Assembly: GCA_030248215.1 (NCBI GenBank)
Contig: JASANG010003582.1
Coordinates: forward strand, 186,001 to 250,000
Direction: 5' to 3'
DNA length: 64,000 nucleotides
Origin: Enoplolaimus lenunculus
Lineage: Eukaryota; Nematoda; Enoplea; Enoplida; Thoracostomopsidae
Below, one piece after another: positions 41,043 to 54,200 of the stretch. Made by a program: the position numbers and the translations under genes. Position 1 is the stretch's first letter, and each line of letters opens with the position of its first letter. Below the pieces are notes generated by a model. The model saw nothing but the letters and a program-made list of their open reading frames with translations. It was not told where the DNA came from and searched no databases.

Positions 41043-41317
41043 AGCTGTATAAAGTGGTGAAAGTTATAATCGTAAAATTACATAGCTAACGTGTAAAAAG
41101 TGTTGAACCAAAAGGAAAAATTTCGTGCACTTTCTGTAAGGAGTTTTTTGACCGTAACTATTGAAGACCACACTGGTTTGCAAAATCCTTTGGCACAAAT
41201 ATTCCCTACGTACCAGGATACCAGTGTACAAAATTTAAACGATACAGGTATGATATCACTTGAGCACCAACATGCGAACTAAACTGAAAATACGCGCTTG
41301 AGATGCGCGAATCATAT

Positions 41318-41341
41318 ATATGAACACTATCGTGTTCATAT
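41318..41341. repeat. short perfect hairpin
   Basis: ATATGAACAC, a 4-nt loop TATC, then GTGTTCATAT. It lies in the ~0.45-kb gap between the minisatellite and the last ceramide synthase exon found, where no exon could be recognised. Confidence 0.7.
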
Positions 41342-41527
41342 GATTAGTTTACGACAGATAAAAACATCGTATATATCCTGTTTTGTGTGCTGAACGAAGA
41401 CTATGTACTCATGTCCATCAAAAACAAATAACCGGTTTATTATCAGCAACTTACAAAGTTTATTTAACTGTATATGCATGTGCAAGCCAAAATATAGCTA
41501 TTTATTTAACACTAAAATAGTACTCAC

Positions 41528-44500
41528 TTCTCCGTGAACAATAGCAATGATTAATATTCGCACAATCATAATTGACCAGAATATATGCAACACAAGTAGT
41601 GTCAGCAACAACGAGTTGAACAAATAGAAACAACCACAAAAGCCGACCAGCGTAATTGACTCGACCATTGTGCAATAGATGATTCTAGAAGTAAAAAAGT
41701 TACAAGCTGAAGGGCTGATCATGGTTTACGATTTGACTTTTTGACGGATCTCAAAATGAGTGAACGGCCCTTAGAGATATTCCACATTTACCTCTTGTTA
41801 CTAGCAGGTTGCACCGGACACCAAAAACTGACGGAGCCGGATCATCTAGTATCCAGCCGGAGCCGGATAATCTAGTACCCGGCCGTAGGCGGATAATGAA
41901 TTCAAATTTAATACTACATTGCATTCAGATATCAGAGCGTAGCTTGTAAGTTTTCCTTCCGTGGCTTAAGATGCCCAAAGTGTTTACGTGGCAAAGTTTA
42001 ACACCTAAACCGATGCATATTTAACACTTTAGAACAAGACCCTTATTACACTTATGTTTTTGTAGCATTGCGTTCAGTTGCAATATTCACTTGGCTCATG
42101 TTCCCTTTATGGTAATTCAGTTTTCTGTAGGTCAAAGGTGACTAAGATCAGGGATGGGAGTCAGGATCCTGACCGCGCCACCGAACAACTGGCCATATTA
42201 TGTCCACGTTGTAAAAAGAATGTCTTTTCTTACTTGTAAGGAAAAATAAATACTCTCGTTGTAAACCAAATGAAAGTAAACACAGCGAATAGACAGTTGC
42301 ACAGCAAGTCTTTGTTTGCATACCGAGCCATTTTTGCTGCCTAAAATACTATGTTATTTATGTATTAATCAAATCAAAGTAATTGAACGACTAATTCTTG
42401 AACAAATTTGATGATTGGCGTCCAATAAAAGTTGCTCAAGCTAAAAACTATTTAGTTAATAAAAAAGACAAAAATATAATCACTTACTTCCATCCAAGCG
42501 TCCGCAGCATCATGAACAACAATGATAAGAGAGCCCGCACGGACAAAATTCACAACCCAAGACAAGTAAATGAGCAAAATTGTCACTATGTGGTGAATAA
42601 AATTCACCCAGAAATCCTGAAAATCATTTAAATTTCGCGATAGCATCAAGTAGCGAAAGTCAGTTTCGGCTTACGTTGGAAAATGTTTCAGAAGTTTTCT
42701 CCGGTTCTCAACTGACGAAATTTTGTTCAAATGATTACACAGATTTGCTGTGCGTGTGAAAGTTAACCATCATTACAAGTAACTGAAGGACCTGCACACC
42801 TGACAAATCCATGACTGCAATACATTACAGGTAGCTGCAGGACTTGCACACCTAACAAATCCACGACTGCAACATGACGTCTTGAAAACGCACATGCATT
42901 TAACTAATACTCTCCTCAACCCACGCTAATTAATTCGAACAATGCAAACAATTCGGTGAACTGCTCACTTTTCTTTGCACATCTACGAATTGTGAAAATG
43001 CCAATGACCAATAAAATCCTGCTGAGACCATATAATAATACCACACCGGGTCGTCAATCTCCTAAAATAATAATATTTACTAACATTTAAATAGCAAATC
43101 ACTGAAGGAGTAATAATGAAAGAGCCCCATGGAATTAAACTCACAATACTATTTTGAAGAAATACTATTGGAATCTCATCGTCGCAAATATCAGAAACAT
43201 CTGCGTTTGTTTAAAGTTAAGTTGGCTATAAAAATGTGTGGCTTACCTGAAAAGGCCATCCAAACCAACAAGTTTGCGTATTCCAAAACCATGTTTTCTA
43301 AAAAATAAGGTAACAAATTTTATCAAACTTTGAGATGGGGTGGCAGCCATATATGGTTCATATTCCATTATTATTTTGTCAATATTTATAGCTTAACTGT
43401 AGCACTTAAATTAATATGAAAACGTTATTTGTGCGCAAAATTGTAATATTTATCAAACACTTTTGTTTGACTAAATAGAAATGAATTGTTGAAAAAAGGC
43501 AGCCGGCCTAAGCGCAAAAATAACACTAATTAAAATAACTAGTCACTAAAACCAATACCATTACTTGGACTATGTTTCAATTCCTACTAAAATGTACATT
43601 ACATATATGCTATCTTGAATAAACTTAGTAAACAAACAACTTACCGGGTACAGAACACATACACCATACACAAATGCGACTGCGTAGTACAACCAACGCC
43701 ACCTATAACATTAAGCAAAGCGAAAGATAAAAGGTCATGCTGACAACAATAACATGAATGACACAGGTCACCAAGATGATATAAGAAATAGTATTCTGAA
43801 CTATTTTTGCACCTGTTATTTTCGCTTGAATCTTAGAGAATATAATCCCTAAAACCCAATCCGGTAGACTTCCAATTTCAAAATTCCAATGATCCTTTCC
43901 AACAACGTGACAATCAGTGTTTTGCAAATGTAGTATAATCGATGTTCGACTAGATGTGTTCTATATAAACATTGTAAGCCGAACATAACTATAACTACGC
44001 CGCTATTTTGATAGGTTATATAAGTCTGTGTAATCACTAATGAGAATTAGTAAAAGGACAAGAAGTCTACGTACGACGATTCTGAAAACTTGTCCAATTT
44101 TGATTTTTTTGCCACTAAGTGAATTGCAGACGCCATCTTCTTTTTGCGCGGAATGACTTCTTTTGCACTATCAGTGCAGACTTGGTCTTTCGGTACACAG
44201 CCATTTGACATAAGCTCAGTTGAACCAGCAGCAACGAAACTATTCCTATAATTATATACTGAACGCCCAGTCCATAATATTGTTGTAGCTCAATCCGGTT
44301 CCGCTTAAAACCTGAAACGGTTTGTCCTGAGGTTTATAGCTTGACTCTACCTGATACGGGGATATCGACAGAACCAAGTCCCCTAACGTTTGGTTGTTCA
44401 AATCCGTAGGTTGGGGTCCCGCATTTTTAAGAGCGGGAGACATCATACAACTTCTATGTAATAAATACCTTCAACCCTCCAATTTCCCAAGGTTTTCCCC

Positions 44501-46418
44501 CATGTACAACATAAGGAAAGCCTCTCCCCACAAAAAATGAAAAGAGCAAATTGCCCTATTACACTTAAAACCGGGAATGTTTTGTTTTGTTTTGAAGCAA
44601 TTAAAAATGTCTTTGCCGAACATAATTTTTCAAGTTTTCCACAAAATGATTCTTACATGTTTACCAGGGTGCGACCGGATATCCGGCACCGGCTCCGGCA
44701 AAAAATCGGCATCCGGTTCCGGTATTTTTTCTTGCCGGATATTTGTTTAAAAATTTAAAAAAATGAAACTACTTGACTTAGATTGACTTACTTTTATATC
44801 TTTATTGCGTCATAATTGTGCTATGTAAACCATTTTAAAGTTTTGAATAAGGTACGTATATTGGATAGCAGGGTGGTAACGACAAGAATAGGAGGTCTAA
44901 AAAGGTATATGCCGTAATAAGTGAGCTGCCAAGTTATCAATTTTATTGATTATCTGCATGCATATCTATTAGTTAGAACTCAAGTAACTGAGACTACATT
45001 CACTGTGGAAACCAGTTTTATACTGTGTTCAATCTTAGGCGATTAATTCAGTTGAGAACAAGTGTAACTTCCCATTTAATTTTTCCTCAGAACATGCTCC
45101 CATTCCACGTAGCGTTACACAAACAGGATAATGGAACAGGTTCATTGTTAAAGTGTTAAGCTTTGTCTCGCAAACTGTGAGTTACGTTCTGATATCAGAA
45201 TGCTACTTAGATACTTTATTTTAGTTTTTTGCTTGAATTTCAGTTATTTATGGAAATATATAATTAAAAAATGTATGTGTTCGTGGTAATTTTTGAGTGA
45301 TAGGCTATTTATTTACGAAAAAACTACACGACGTGCATGAGTATACACAATTTTTAAGTAATATGAGAATTGGAATTTATGAGCTTTGTAAAAATGCGAA
45401 AACTCAGGAAACATTTAAGCTGGATCGTTACATGCTTTTTACGTTTACTAATACGTTTGTTGTTGCAAGAAACAATTCCATTTTCATGTGGAGAATGTGA
45501 GTTTTCATAGAAGTTCCGAATTAAACTACGTCATAGTGAAGAGTAAGCCCTGGTTCTAATAGCAACCAGCATACGTACTGGGTGAACTAATTGATTAAAA
45601 TACACAACCAATCAGTATCCTTCGTTTAATTTGAATAACTACTTATGAAAATTGACAACGTACCCTTGTGATTTCGACTCGTTCAGACATAGTGTCCCTT
45701 CTTGATTCCGGCGGACGAATGATTTTAGTTTAGTTAGAAACACAGACAATTCGGAATGCGTGTCTTCGATGCCGCAAAGATGAGATCCAAGCGGTCGAGC
45801 AACTAACCTTAAATATATACCTAATTTAAACTAAGCCACATTGCGATCATTATTCGTTTAATATAACGACGAAAAAAAATAATTTCATAAGTCGTTTTCG
45901 CTCATCATTATTATGTAGTACATAGGCTGCGCCCTGACATTCGGATCCCGTAAAATATCCGGCAGAAAATAACATACGTAGACATTTACGGTGGTGGTGC
46001 CGAATTTCGTAAAGCTGCTTTTTGCAAGTAAGCGTTTTATACATCGTGCTGTGATTGCATTTCTCAAAGCAATCAAGAAATTCATGTTATGATACGCTGA
46101 GGCAAAAATGAAAAATTCAAGACAATTTTGTGCGACTCAAATACTTCACGATCATGTTAAAAAATTTACAGGGGGAATTTTCAAAAATTACATGGTACGT
46201 ATTTATATACACCAACCATAAAAAATACCCATTACCTACCATTCCCAACAGAATCGAATGATGGAAATAATGACTGCAAAAAATAGCGGGTACACCAAAT
46301 CGCTGGTTTTGGTATAACGTTCAGCACTAGATGACTCGAGGTCAGACCATTCAAACCCGACAGGAAACCAAAAACGAACATCCCAAAACCAGTCTGAAAA
46401 CTTTTGCCAGCTATCCAT
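41528..46418 (-). CDS. ceramide synthase (Lag1/TLC domain), nine exons found, C-terminal tail not located
   Basis: Exons in transcript order: 46418-46240, 46048-45978 (uncertain), 44258-44075, 43702-43645, 43297-43247, 43061-42969, 42616-42488, 42340-42234, 41684-41528; 343 codons in phase. Ceramide synthases N-acylate sphingoid bases with fatty acyl-CoA in the ER membrane. The N-terminus (FWDVRFWFPVGFEWSDLES, then a hydrophobic span) is typical. The TLC core is clear: KFSESSWRWLYY, KTWFWNTQTCWFGWPFQ, WYYYMVSAGFYWSLAFSQF, the Lag1p motif FIHHIVTILL with its His pair, SLIIVVHDAADAWME with catalytic-type Asp residues, then TTRVFIFP and YLFNSLLLTLLVLHIFWS. No homeobox-like domain is recognisable between TM1 and the TLC domain; a Lys-rich segment (IPRKKK) sits there instead. 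The frame runs past 41528 to a stop at 41498, but a GTGAGT donor there suggests a further exon. The acidic tail usual in animals was not found. Confidence 0.88.
41805..42160. mobile_element. TE relic inside ceramide synthase intron 8
   Basis: CAGGTTGCACCGGACACCAA at the left, then GGAGCCGGATAATCTAG words. From 42150 there is a fragment starting CAGGGATGGGAGTC, the terminus of the second hAT-like family. It lies between exons 42340-42234 and 41684-41528. Confidence 0.55.
42771..42874 (+). repeat. 52-bp tandem duplication in ceramide synthase intron 6
   Basis: Units 42771-42822 and 42823-42874 share GACCTGCACACCTGACAAAT against GACTTGCACACCTAACAAAT and TCCATGACTGCAA against TCCACGACTGCAA. They differ at about eight positions. 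Confidence 0.8.
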
Positions 46419-46793
46419 CACATATTATTTTCATATATTGGTAGTGAATCTGTACGTACACTCCCTATATATACTGGTTGAGGTCACTACTGTGCCGCTA
46501 CACACTGAGCAAATAATAAAAAGTCACTCTAAAATAACAATACATCAAAAATATTTACTAGCAACGCAAATAAATATGGTAAACAGGCCGTTATATTGGA
46601 TACAAGGTAGTAGATGTGTACTGAAATTCTAAACTGGTACAACCCTAAAAGTAAAATTGTGATTTGAGCGTGAATATTTTATTTTGTCTGGATATCAAAA
46701 ACTTGAGCTGTAGTCCACTGGTTAATGAAATTTATTCTCAATCGCTTTCTATTTAAAAGTGTACCCCTCAACAACGACAGGTTTATATGCTAT

Positions 46794-47115
46794 TGCCAGC
46801 GGCGGATCCAGGATCTCAAAATGGGGGGGCATAATATCACAGGTAATAAACTTATATTTGACCCATACTGTAATTACAGGGGGTAACCATTTATCCCTAA
46901 TAAGAGTCCGTAAGCGAGTAGAGTCCTTAAACCCTTGTTAGAGTGCATAAATGTCTATTATCCCTAATTGTAGCGCATAAATGGCTCCAGGGCCAAATAA
47001 AGGTGAGTTCGAACCTTTAATGCGTGCTTATACTTTTGTGTATAAAACAGAGAAATCAACAATGCTGTTGGAAGGGCCACGGCCGGGGTGCCCCCCCCAT
47101 GGATCCGTCATTGGC
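46794..47115. mobile_element. CGGCGGATCCAGG-type MITE with nested fragment
   Basis: CCAGCGGCGGATCCAGGATC followed by a G run at the left; the right end read inverted gives CCAATGACGGATCCATGGGG. An inserted piece of the long-TIR family (GAGTCCGTAAGCGAGTAGAG, GCGCATAAATGGCTCCAGG) fills 46870-46995. It lies in the gap between the divergent ceramide synthase and GALNT2 genes. Confidence 0.62.
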
Positions 47116-47869
47116 TGTTACTTATAAACTTAGTGACTGCATAATAGCACCTGCAGTCGCGATGCAAATATAACTAGCTTTGTAAATGTTTTGAACGTCG
47201 AGAACCTACTGCACATTTATTGCACTCGATTTACTCTACTGCACAAAGATTTTGAGATCTGCAATTGAAGCTGTTTTTTAGTTTGAAAACCTATTAACTA
47301 GCTGGTGATAAGTGATATATGCATTCGAGAAGTCCCCCTTTTATGGGCCCTGGTATCAGGACAATTCGTCACCAGATAAACAATTCATTTAATCTGCATT
47401 TGTCTTGAAGCAAATACATAGGCCAGAAATACGCTACTTTAAAAATACTTGGATATTTAAAAAACAAGATAACTGAGATGTGAAAATGTTTTGGAAATAT
47501 ATGTTTTAAGTTGATATATTATCACCAAAATTGCGTTTCGTTATATGCCAGCATAAAACGCCAAATCAAAAAGTAACAATCAAAGAAAGAACATCTGTAG
47601 TATTTTTTAAGTGCTATTAAAATTCTTTATATTTGAAACGATCTTTTAATCTGTCAAAATTTAATGGATATGTGAAATGTGTCTTAATATATACGTAGCT
47701 AACTGGGGTAGACGGCAGTATTTTGTGAGGATTTGCAAAGCTTGTTCAGTCATTTACGCATATAATTGTCGCAAAAACTTATGGTCTCTTGAACCATCAT
47801 AGCGAAAAGTTTGCATGAACATAAGACATAGTGGCTTTTTGCAATTTACGTAAGCGTTGGCCAAGTTCC

Positions 47870-48050
47870 TCATGTTTGAAAGTGCGTTTCTTACGGTCGG
47901 GACGACCCTTTTCCCCGAAGTACTGCGAATATAATTGATTTTTCTCCTTAATTTCTCCGAAAGATATGGCCATGCCGGGAGTTGACCATGCACCTCTCGC
48001 TCGCGAGTCAAGCGCGCTGCCCATTGCACATCGCGTTCGATATAATTTCT
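47870..48050 (-). mobile_element. tRNA-derived SINE, copy 5, 5' of GALNT2
   Basis: The minus strand shows GGGCAGCGCGCTTGACTCGC, a B-box remnant GTCAACTCCCGGC and the body block GGGTCGTCCCGACCG. It belongs to the family in MEMO1 intron 1. It ends about 170 bp before the GALNT2 start codon, so it may lie in the 5' UTR or promoter. Confidence 0.68.
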
Positions 48051-48220
48051 TCAGGTGCTACGTATATGTATACGAGTATGTATTTGTCTTAACATTACAC
48101 ACTCTGCACATACACAAGCACCACTGCGTATACCCACATTAATTACCATTTCGCATGTTTCACTTTTAGGCATTGTTAAAGCCTTTCTACATGTAGGTAC
48201 TTAATGTCAAATGGAGAGGT

Positions 48221-51200
48221 ATGCGCTGTCATCTTTCACATCTGTACTTTATACTTTTAATTTGGTTCGTGTTATTTACGGTGTTTTACGTCAAACTAAA
48301 GTCTTCGTTCAAAGGGCCAGTTTCGAAAAGTAACGCTGGAACGAGATTTTTAGATTCGGTGAGTCAGATGGCAATGGCTGAGATGTACAATAAAGTTCTC
48401 GTTAGACCTTAATTTGCGAAGCCTAGCAGTTACTGAGTCAAGTGAATTTAAGCCATACAGATCAGTGTTGATGAAACTGTATATAATCAAGATAACTTGT
48501 GGCAAAAACGGCTGTAGGGGAAAACAGCAAACCAAATTGCGAATTGTCTTGGTTTGTAGCGCAGACACCGCAATCGGTAGCAGAAAATATCACTGTGTTG
48601 TTTGCAGCTGCCGAAAACTTAATTTTGTATCTGCTTTGAAAAGTTACTACAAGTATGAATTGAACCGTGGTACAGCTTGCTTGGCCGCAGATCTTAATTG
48701 CTGTGCAGGGATTAAGGATTTCGTTTGGAAGTTTTCTTGTTTGAAAATGCTAACGCTTGCATGTTTAATTTAAATAAATCACTGGTTTGCTTATTTATTG
48801 TAGAACAACGAAAATGTTTTACCTAGTCAACTGCAAAATTATGATAACACAAGGCGTGTCAGGTACGTTTTGGAATGTTTCTAAAATTACCGTTTCATAA
48901 TGTTACGGTTTTTACAGGGTGCTTGGGTGTAAATATTTCCTATCTTTAAAGCGGATATACATTTTGCATCATTGAAAGTATTTTTGTATGGTTTGTTTGC
49001 GTTTCTTTTAGTTGGAAAGAATTTGATTCTATTGCCTATTTGAGCAAAAACCGATGGCAAGCCGGCGAAGATCGTTACATTCGTAACAAATTTAATCTTG
49101 AAGCGTCAGACAAAACTGCATTAGATCGCGATGTGCCAGACACAAGAGAGTATAAGTGAGAATACATGTGATTTTTATATCTGCCCTACAATTTTTTCTG
49201 GTTTTGTGAAATTTCATGCTAATATGTCAATAACGCGGACTATTTAAAAGTATAATTTGGATTTGTATTCCAAAATTTTATTTTTGATTTTTAGCACTGA
49301 TCAGGTATGTATAATAATGCGAAAGTAAAATGATTGCGCAGATTTTGCCGTGTCTTATTATGTATTCAGATGCAAGTCAATAACGTGGCAAACAGATCTT
49401 CCAGCAACTTCTGTGATAATTACTTACCACAACGAAGCTCGCTCAACACTTTTACGAACTATTGTAAGGTGTGTACTTGACAGTGGTTTAGGTGTTTGAG
49501 ATTACCGCTCGCGCACCGAATTTTTGACTTATAATCACGCTGATTTGAACGGATATTTACATTTCAAAATATTGGTGGTACATTGTTGACAAATTTTAAA
49601 ATACGTGAATAAAGTTTATTTTAAGCAATTTTAGTTAAACACGGGCTTGAAATCGCAATTGTTTTCAGAACACCAAGAAGTTAAAAATGTTTATTAAATT
49701 TGTTCATAGCTTCGCCTAAAACCTCGAGAAAATAAAATCAGGATACACTAAAACTGAAACTTGAAAACGCGTCAGCTAAGCGAATTATATTTGCTATTTA
49801 AGTAAAACTGAAATTCATTACCAATAGCGATTCTTTCATGTTTTAGTATATTTCGTCAAAGTCCTCATAATTTGTTACACGAAATAATTCTTGTTGATGA
49901 TTATTCTGACGATCGTAAGTGTGTAATTTTCCAACTCAGTTACATTTTTTGCAGGATTCAGCCTGAACAAATTATTGTATTATTATATTTGTCTACGCTC
50001 GGGCGCAACCGGAATTACAATTTGACGGCATCGGAAGCGGAATTTGAAAAAAATACCGGAAACGCAAACCGGAAAATGAAAAATACATGCCACCGAAAAA
50101 TTCATTTTAATTTTCTTTTTGCAATGTTATTGGTGAAATATTCCTAGTTGGAGATAGGTATTCACTATATCTGCTGTATTTTAGATTTTCATAATCCACG
50201 GAAGCCAAATCTACCTTCGACGGTTTATTTTCGGCGATTGCCAAGGTTTGCATACTATACGTACTAATAAAATTAATTAATTTTGATCGTCATTTTTTGG
50301 TTAAATATCTTAATTTCCATCGACCAAATTGTAATACCGAAATTTTTAATTCTGGTAAAAATTTACCGGAACCGGAAGGTGAAAAAATGCCGGAACCGGA
50401 ATTCCGATTGCACCCTGGCATACGGTACCATTATATATGAGTTTTTATTTAGTGTACGTGTGCAGTATGATTGTCACTACCGGTATTTGTGCGTGGCGTT
50501 ACTTACGTATGTTGCTCAAAACTGGTTACTCGCGAGATCGAAAGTTTGTTTTAGCTAATACAGTGAAACAAATTAAATCCCCTGTATACTTTATCTATTT
50601 TCTTACGTTTCAGATGTAGCAATTTAATACCATGCAGGCGAAACAGTGCTTGAGTTTATTATGCGTGTATTTCTTTTTGATCTGGAAATAGTAATTTAGC
50701 GTACTATTAATTTTTTCAGCGTCCATTGGCGCAGATTTACAACAAATTGAAAAAATTGTGGTGTTACGTAACGATAAACGTGAAGGTACTGTTTATGTTA
50801 TGTACTTCACCTTGTAATGAAAGCCGAAAGTTTAGATTTTGATGTAAAAAATTTTTTAAATCCCTATAAATTTGCGTTTGCTTGTCAAATATTATTCAGC
50901 AACTGCCGAGAATTGTGGACAGCTAAACGTAGTCTAACACTCTACGTCGTTGACCATTAGTAGTTTGGTCAGAAGATATGCTTATTGCAGGCCTTATTCG
51001 ATCACGGGTTAAAGCAGCAAACATCGCAAAAGCTAGTATATTAACGTTTCTTGACAGCCATGTGGAGTGCAATGTTCATTGGCTTGAACCAATGTTAGAA
51101 CGAGTTTCAACGGTAATTGATATTGCTGTATAAATTGAAGCTTTGTTGTTGATTCAGGAGTACGAATTGTTAATTATGAGTGGTTGTACGGCTTTTGCGC

Positions 51201-54200
51201 TTTTTAAGAAGAATGTGACCGGATGTCTGTTTCCAAAATTTGGTATATGCATACCGGATATCTCATTTCTACGACAAACAAACTAATTTTTAACGTTTGC
51301 ATCGATTTTAAATATTCCGTTTTCAATGTAATGAAGTAACAGGAAGCGACGTTTGACAATAAGCAATTATTTTCGATAACATGATGTATGTTAAAGATTA
51401 ATACTTCCAGTATTCTGGTTTTAACATTCAATGTTTTGGAAACAAAGCTTGTCTTGTAAACAACGAAATTTGCTTAATGGATTAAGAAACTCATGAAAAC
51501 TTCTATGTGTTATCCGTTCGATATCTGGCTCGGGTTCCCGTAGAAGGCTACTATTGGGTTTCGATTGCTGTATGCGGCATTTCGGCATCTGGGCGCAACT
51601 TGACGATGCGTTCCTCTCTTATTTTGTATATTTTCAGAACAATACTTCTGTTGTTGCTCCAATCATTGATGTTATAAACATGGACAGCTTTAAATATGTT
51701 GGTGCTAGTGCTGATCTCACAGGAGGTACGTCTGTTCGGTCACATTGAAGGAGCCGTAACTTCTACGGCTAACAGGTTGTGTTAGTTTGTGACTATTATT
51801 GGTGTTAACGAAGATTTGTTATTCAATATCGAAGACTGTATTAATTGCTGCACATAATAAATGAGTAAATCCAAAACCCGTATATAACACGACAATTATA
51901 ACGCGACATTTTTGGATTTTGAAAGTAAACCTATGCCAATTTATGCGGGATTGATTTGATTTTTTTATCAAATTTGTGTTTGCCTTTGTCTTACTTATTA
52001 AATAATAGCAAAAAATTGCTTTTTGCATACATTCATCGATAAGAAGAGATTGGTGTATGTTGTAAGAAGCAGGTCCTAGACCGATACGACGATATTAAGA
52101 AGTAAATTTTAGGTTTCGATTGGAACCTTGTTTTCAAATGGGATTATATGAGTCACGATATAATAAACGGGCGACACAAACATCCCACAACTGCTATTAA
52201 GTACGTTAAAATAGTTTTCATATTTTGCTGAATTTGATTGTTTCGGTCCTTTTTTCATTATTGGTGAGACACGTTTCTGCAATTAGCCTATAGTATTTGC
52301 CGGGATAAACAATTTGTATGCTATTGAAAACCATTTGCGGAGAATCACATTAGTATTTTTTCGTGATTTAAACAACGTCAGTAACAAAGTTCTAGCCGTT
52401 TCTTGCTTGGAATTTTTCTAATTTCTACTTATTTTACTAATCATTACAAGAATTTTGAACTGTGAAAGTTAATTTTATTTTTAGAACTCCTGCCATTGCC
52501 GGTGGATTGTTTATGATTGATAAGAAATGGTTTTCGAAGCTCGGCCAGTATGACATGGCCATGGATGTTTGGGGTGGGGAAAATTTAGGTGCGAGACGTA
52601 TAATTTTCGTATTGTTATAAGCTTTTGTCAGTTTTTGTTTTGATTCTTTTTCATCAGAAGTTTCAGTTTTAAGTAATAAGAAACTTAACTTGTTAGAGAA
52701 GTTTGTTTTCTTAATTGCAAGAAAAATAAAAACAGCAGTGCTTTTATCGATTGTCGCGCCAACTTGTATTCTGCAATTTTACACTAATCTTCATTTCAGT
52801 GTATTTTAGAAATTTCTTTTCGTGTTTGGCTGTGCGGCGGTACTCTGGAAATTATTCCATGCAGTAGAGTCGGACATGTATTTCGTAAGCAGCATCCATA
52901 CTCATTTCCAGGAGGCAGTGGTGTTGTATTTCAAAAGTTAGCTGCTTTTTTATTTTTAGCTTTTTGAAGTTTAGATGTGTGAAAATTATTTGAGAAAGTT
53001 GAAATATCGAAGAGGCGAAGTTTAGTCTGCTCAGCTTAACAGATTTCTCAGGTTGTTATGTTTGTTTGTTTAAGGTAAAAGGATGAATATAAAATCTGTC
53101 GATGAAATGTTAGGTTACACTCTGAAAGTTTCATGGTTTTGTTATTGCTTCTGCTGCAAACCTGACTATTCTTTCAATCGTTTATTTATAGAAATACACG
53201 TCGTGCTGCTGAAGTTTGGCTGGATGATTTTAAGCAATACTATTTCAAGGCTGTGCCTTCTGCGAAATATGCACCTTTTGGAGAGTATGTTGGTTTCCTA
53301 CTTTAGGCAGTTGTTTATGGCTTGAAAATATTATAATTTAATTCTTGTAATTAATCTTCTATTCTATGTCTGACTCAAGATTACTGTATAAGCCAAATAT
53401 CATCTATAAGCTTCTCTGGAACAGCATTGTTTGTGCAATTGGTTTGTCAAAATCTTTCTGTGACTGATTGTTCTAATAACTTCTATATTCATTTTACGTG
53501 TTAAATTTGTATATATGGTTCTTGTTAAAAAAATCCTAGCAAAAATAGCATTGAACCAGCACTAATTTCATAACCCATTATTAAATTCACGATTTGCTAA
53601 TATGAAACAGCATATAATTGTTTTACCGTTATAATTTTAATATTGAAGTAAATTAACTGGGAGTATGCTTCAGCATATCTGAAAGGCTAGCGCTCAAGAA
53701 AAAGCTCAACTGTAAGCCATTCGAATGGTATTTGACAAATGTTTATCCTCAGCTACAGTAAGTGTTTACTGCACTTGTTTGCATGCGTTAAAATTTATTT
53801 CAAAACCATGTATTGATTGTCCACTGTTATATTTTAGTGCATTTTAATAGGAATTAGGACTTGATTGAATCATCCTTGCGATCGGAACTGCGGTTGCGGT
53901 AGGAAATTCTTAATTTTCACCATCTGATACTGGTGTTCAATTTGCTATTCTTCACCGGAATTTGGTTTATGCATTTTCGAACAAACCAGCTTCGGCGTAG
54001 TGATGGAGAAATCGAAGAACTTCACAAAACTTTGTAAAAATAGCTGCTTAGTGCTTCAGTTAGGCTGTTGAATGCCGCATGATAACCAATTTAATTGTAA
54101 ATTCTGGAAAGGCGTATGGTTACAATGTTTTAAGTAACGCCGCGCTAAGAATCAATCTTTCGGCAACAGTTAACAATTCGGTTCCGGTACGAAACCTTGT

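Noticed and set aside
39729-41060. Long frames (375, 428 and 352 codons) across 39.7-41.1 kb that look like repeat proteins
   Set aside because: They exist in several frames on both strands only because an 18-bp stop-free unit is repeated. No start context, splice sites or non-repeat domain support a protein.
41745-41830. VTR-containing segment near 41795 (minus) as the ceramide synthase exon before 41684
   Set aside because: It falls in transposon sequence and is out of phase. The exon 42340-42234 supplies TTRVFIFPY in phase instead.
43703-43927. Hydrophobic 74-codon minus-strand frame within the ceramide synthase gene, as a TM exon
   Set aside because: It lies in the intron between exons 44075 and 43702, is out of phase with both, and the TLC core is complete without it.
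44252-44446. Minus-strand frame just upstream of ceramide synthase exon 3, as an extra exon
   Set aside because: It reads like protein (PQPTDLNNQTLGDLVLSIS) but stops 6 bases into exon 3 and has no homology to ceramide synthases. The exon 3 acceptor lies at its end in another frame.
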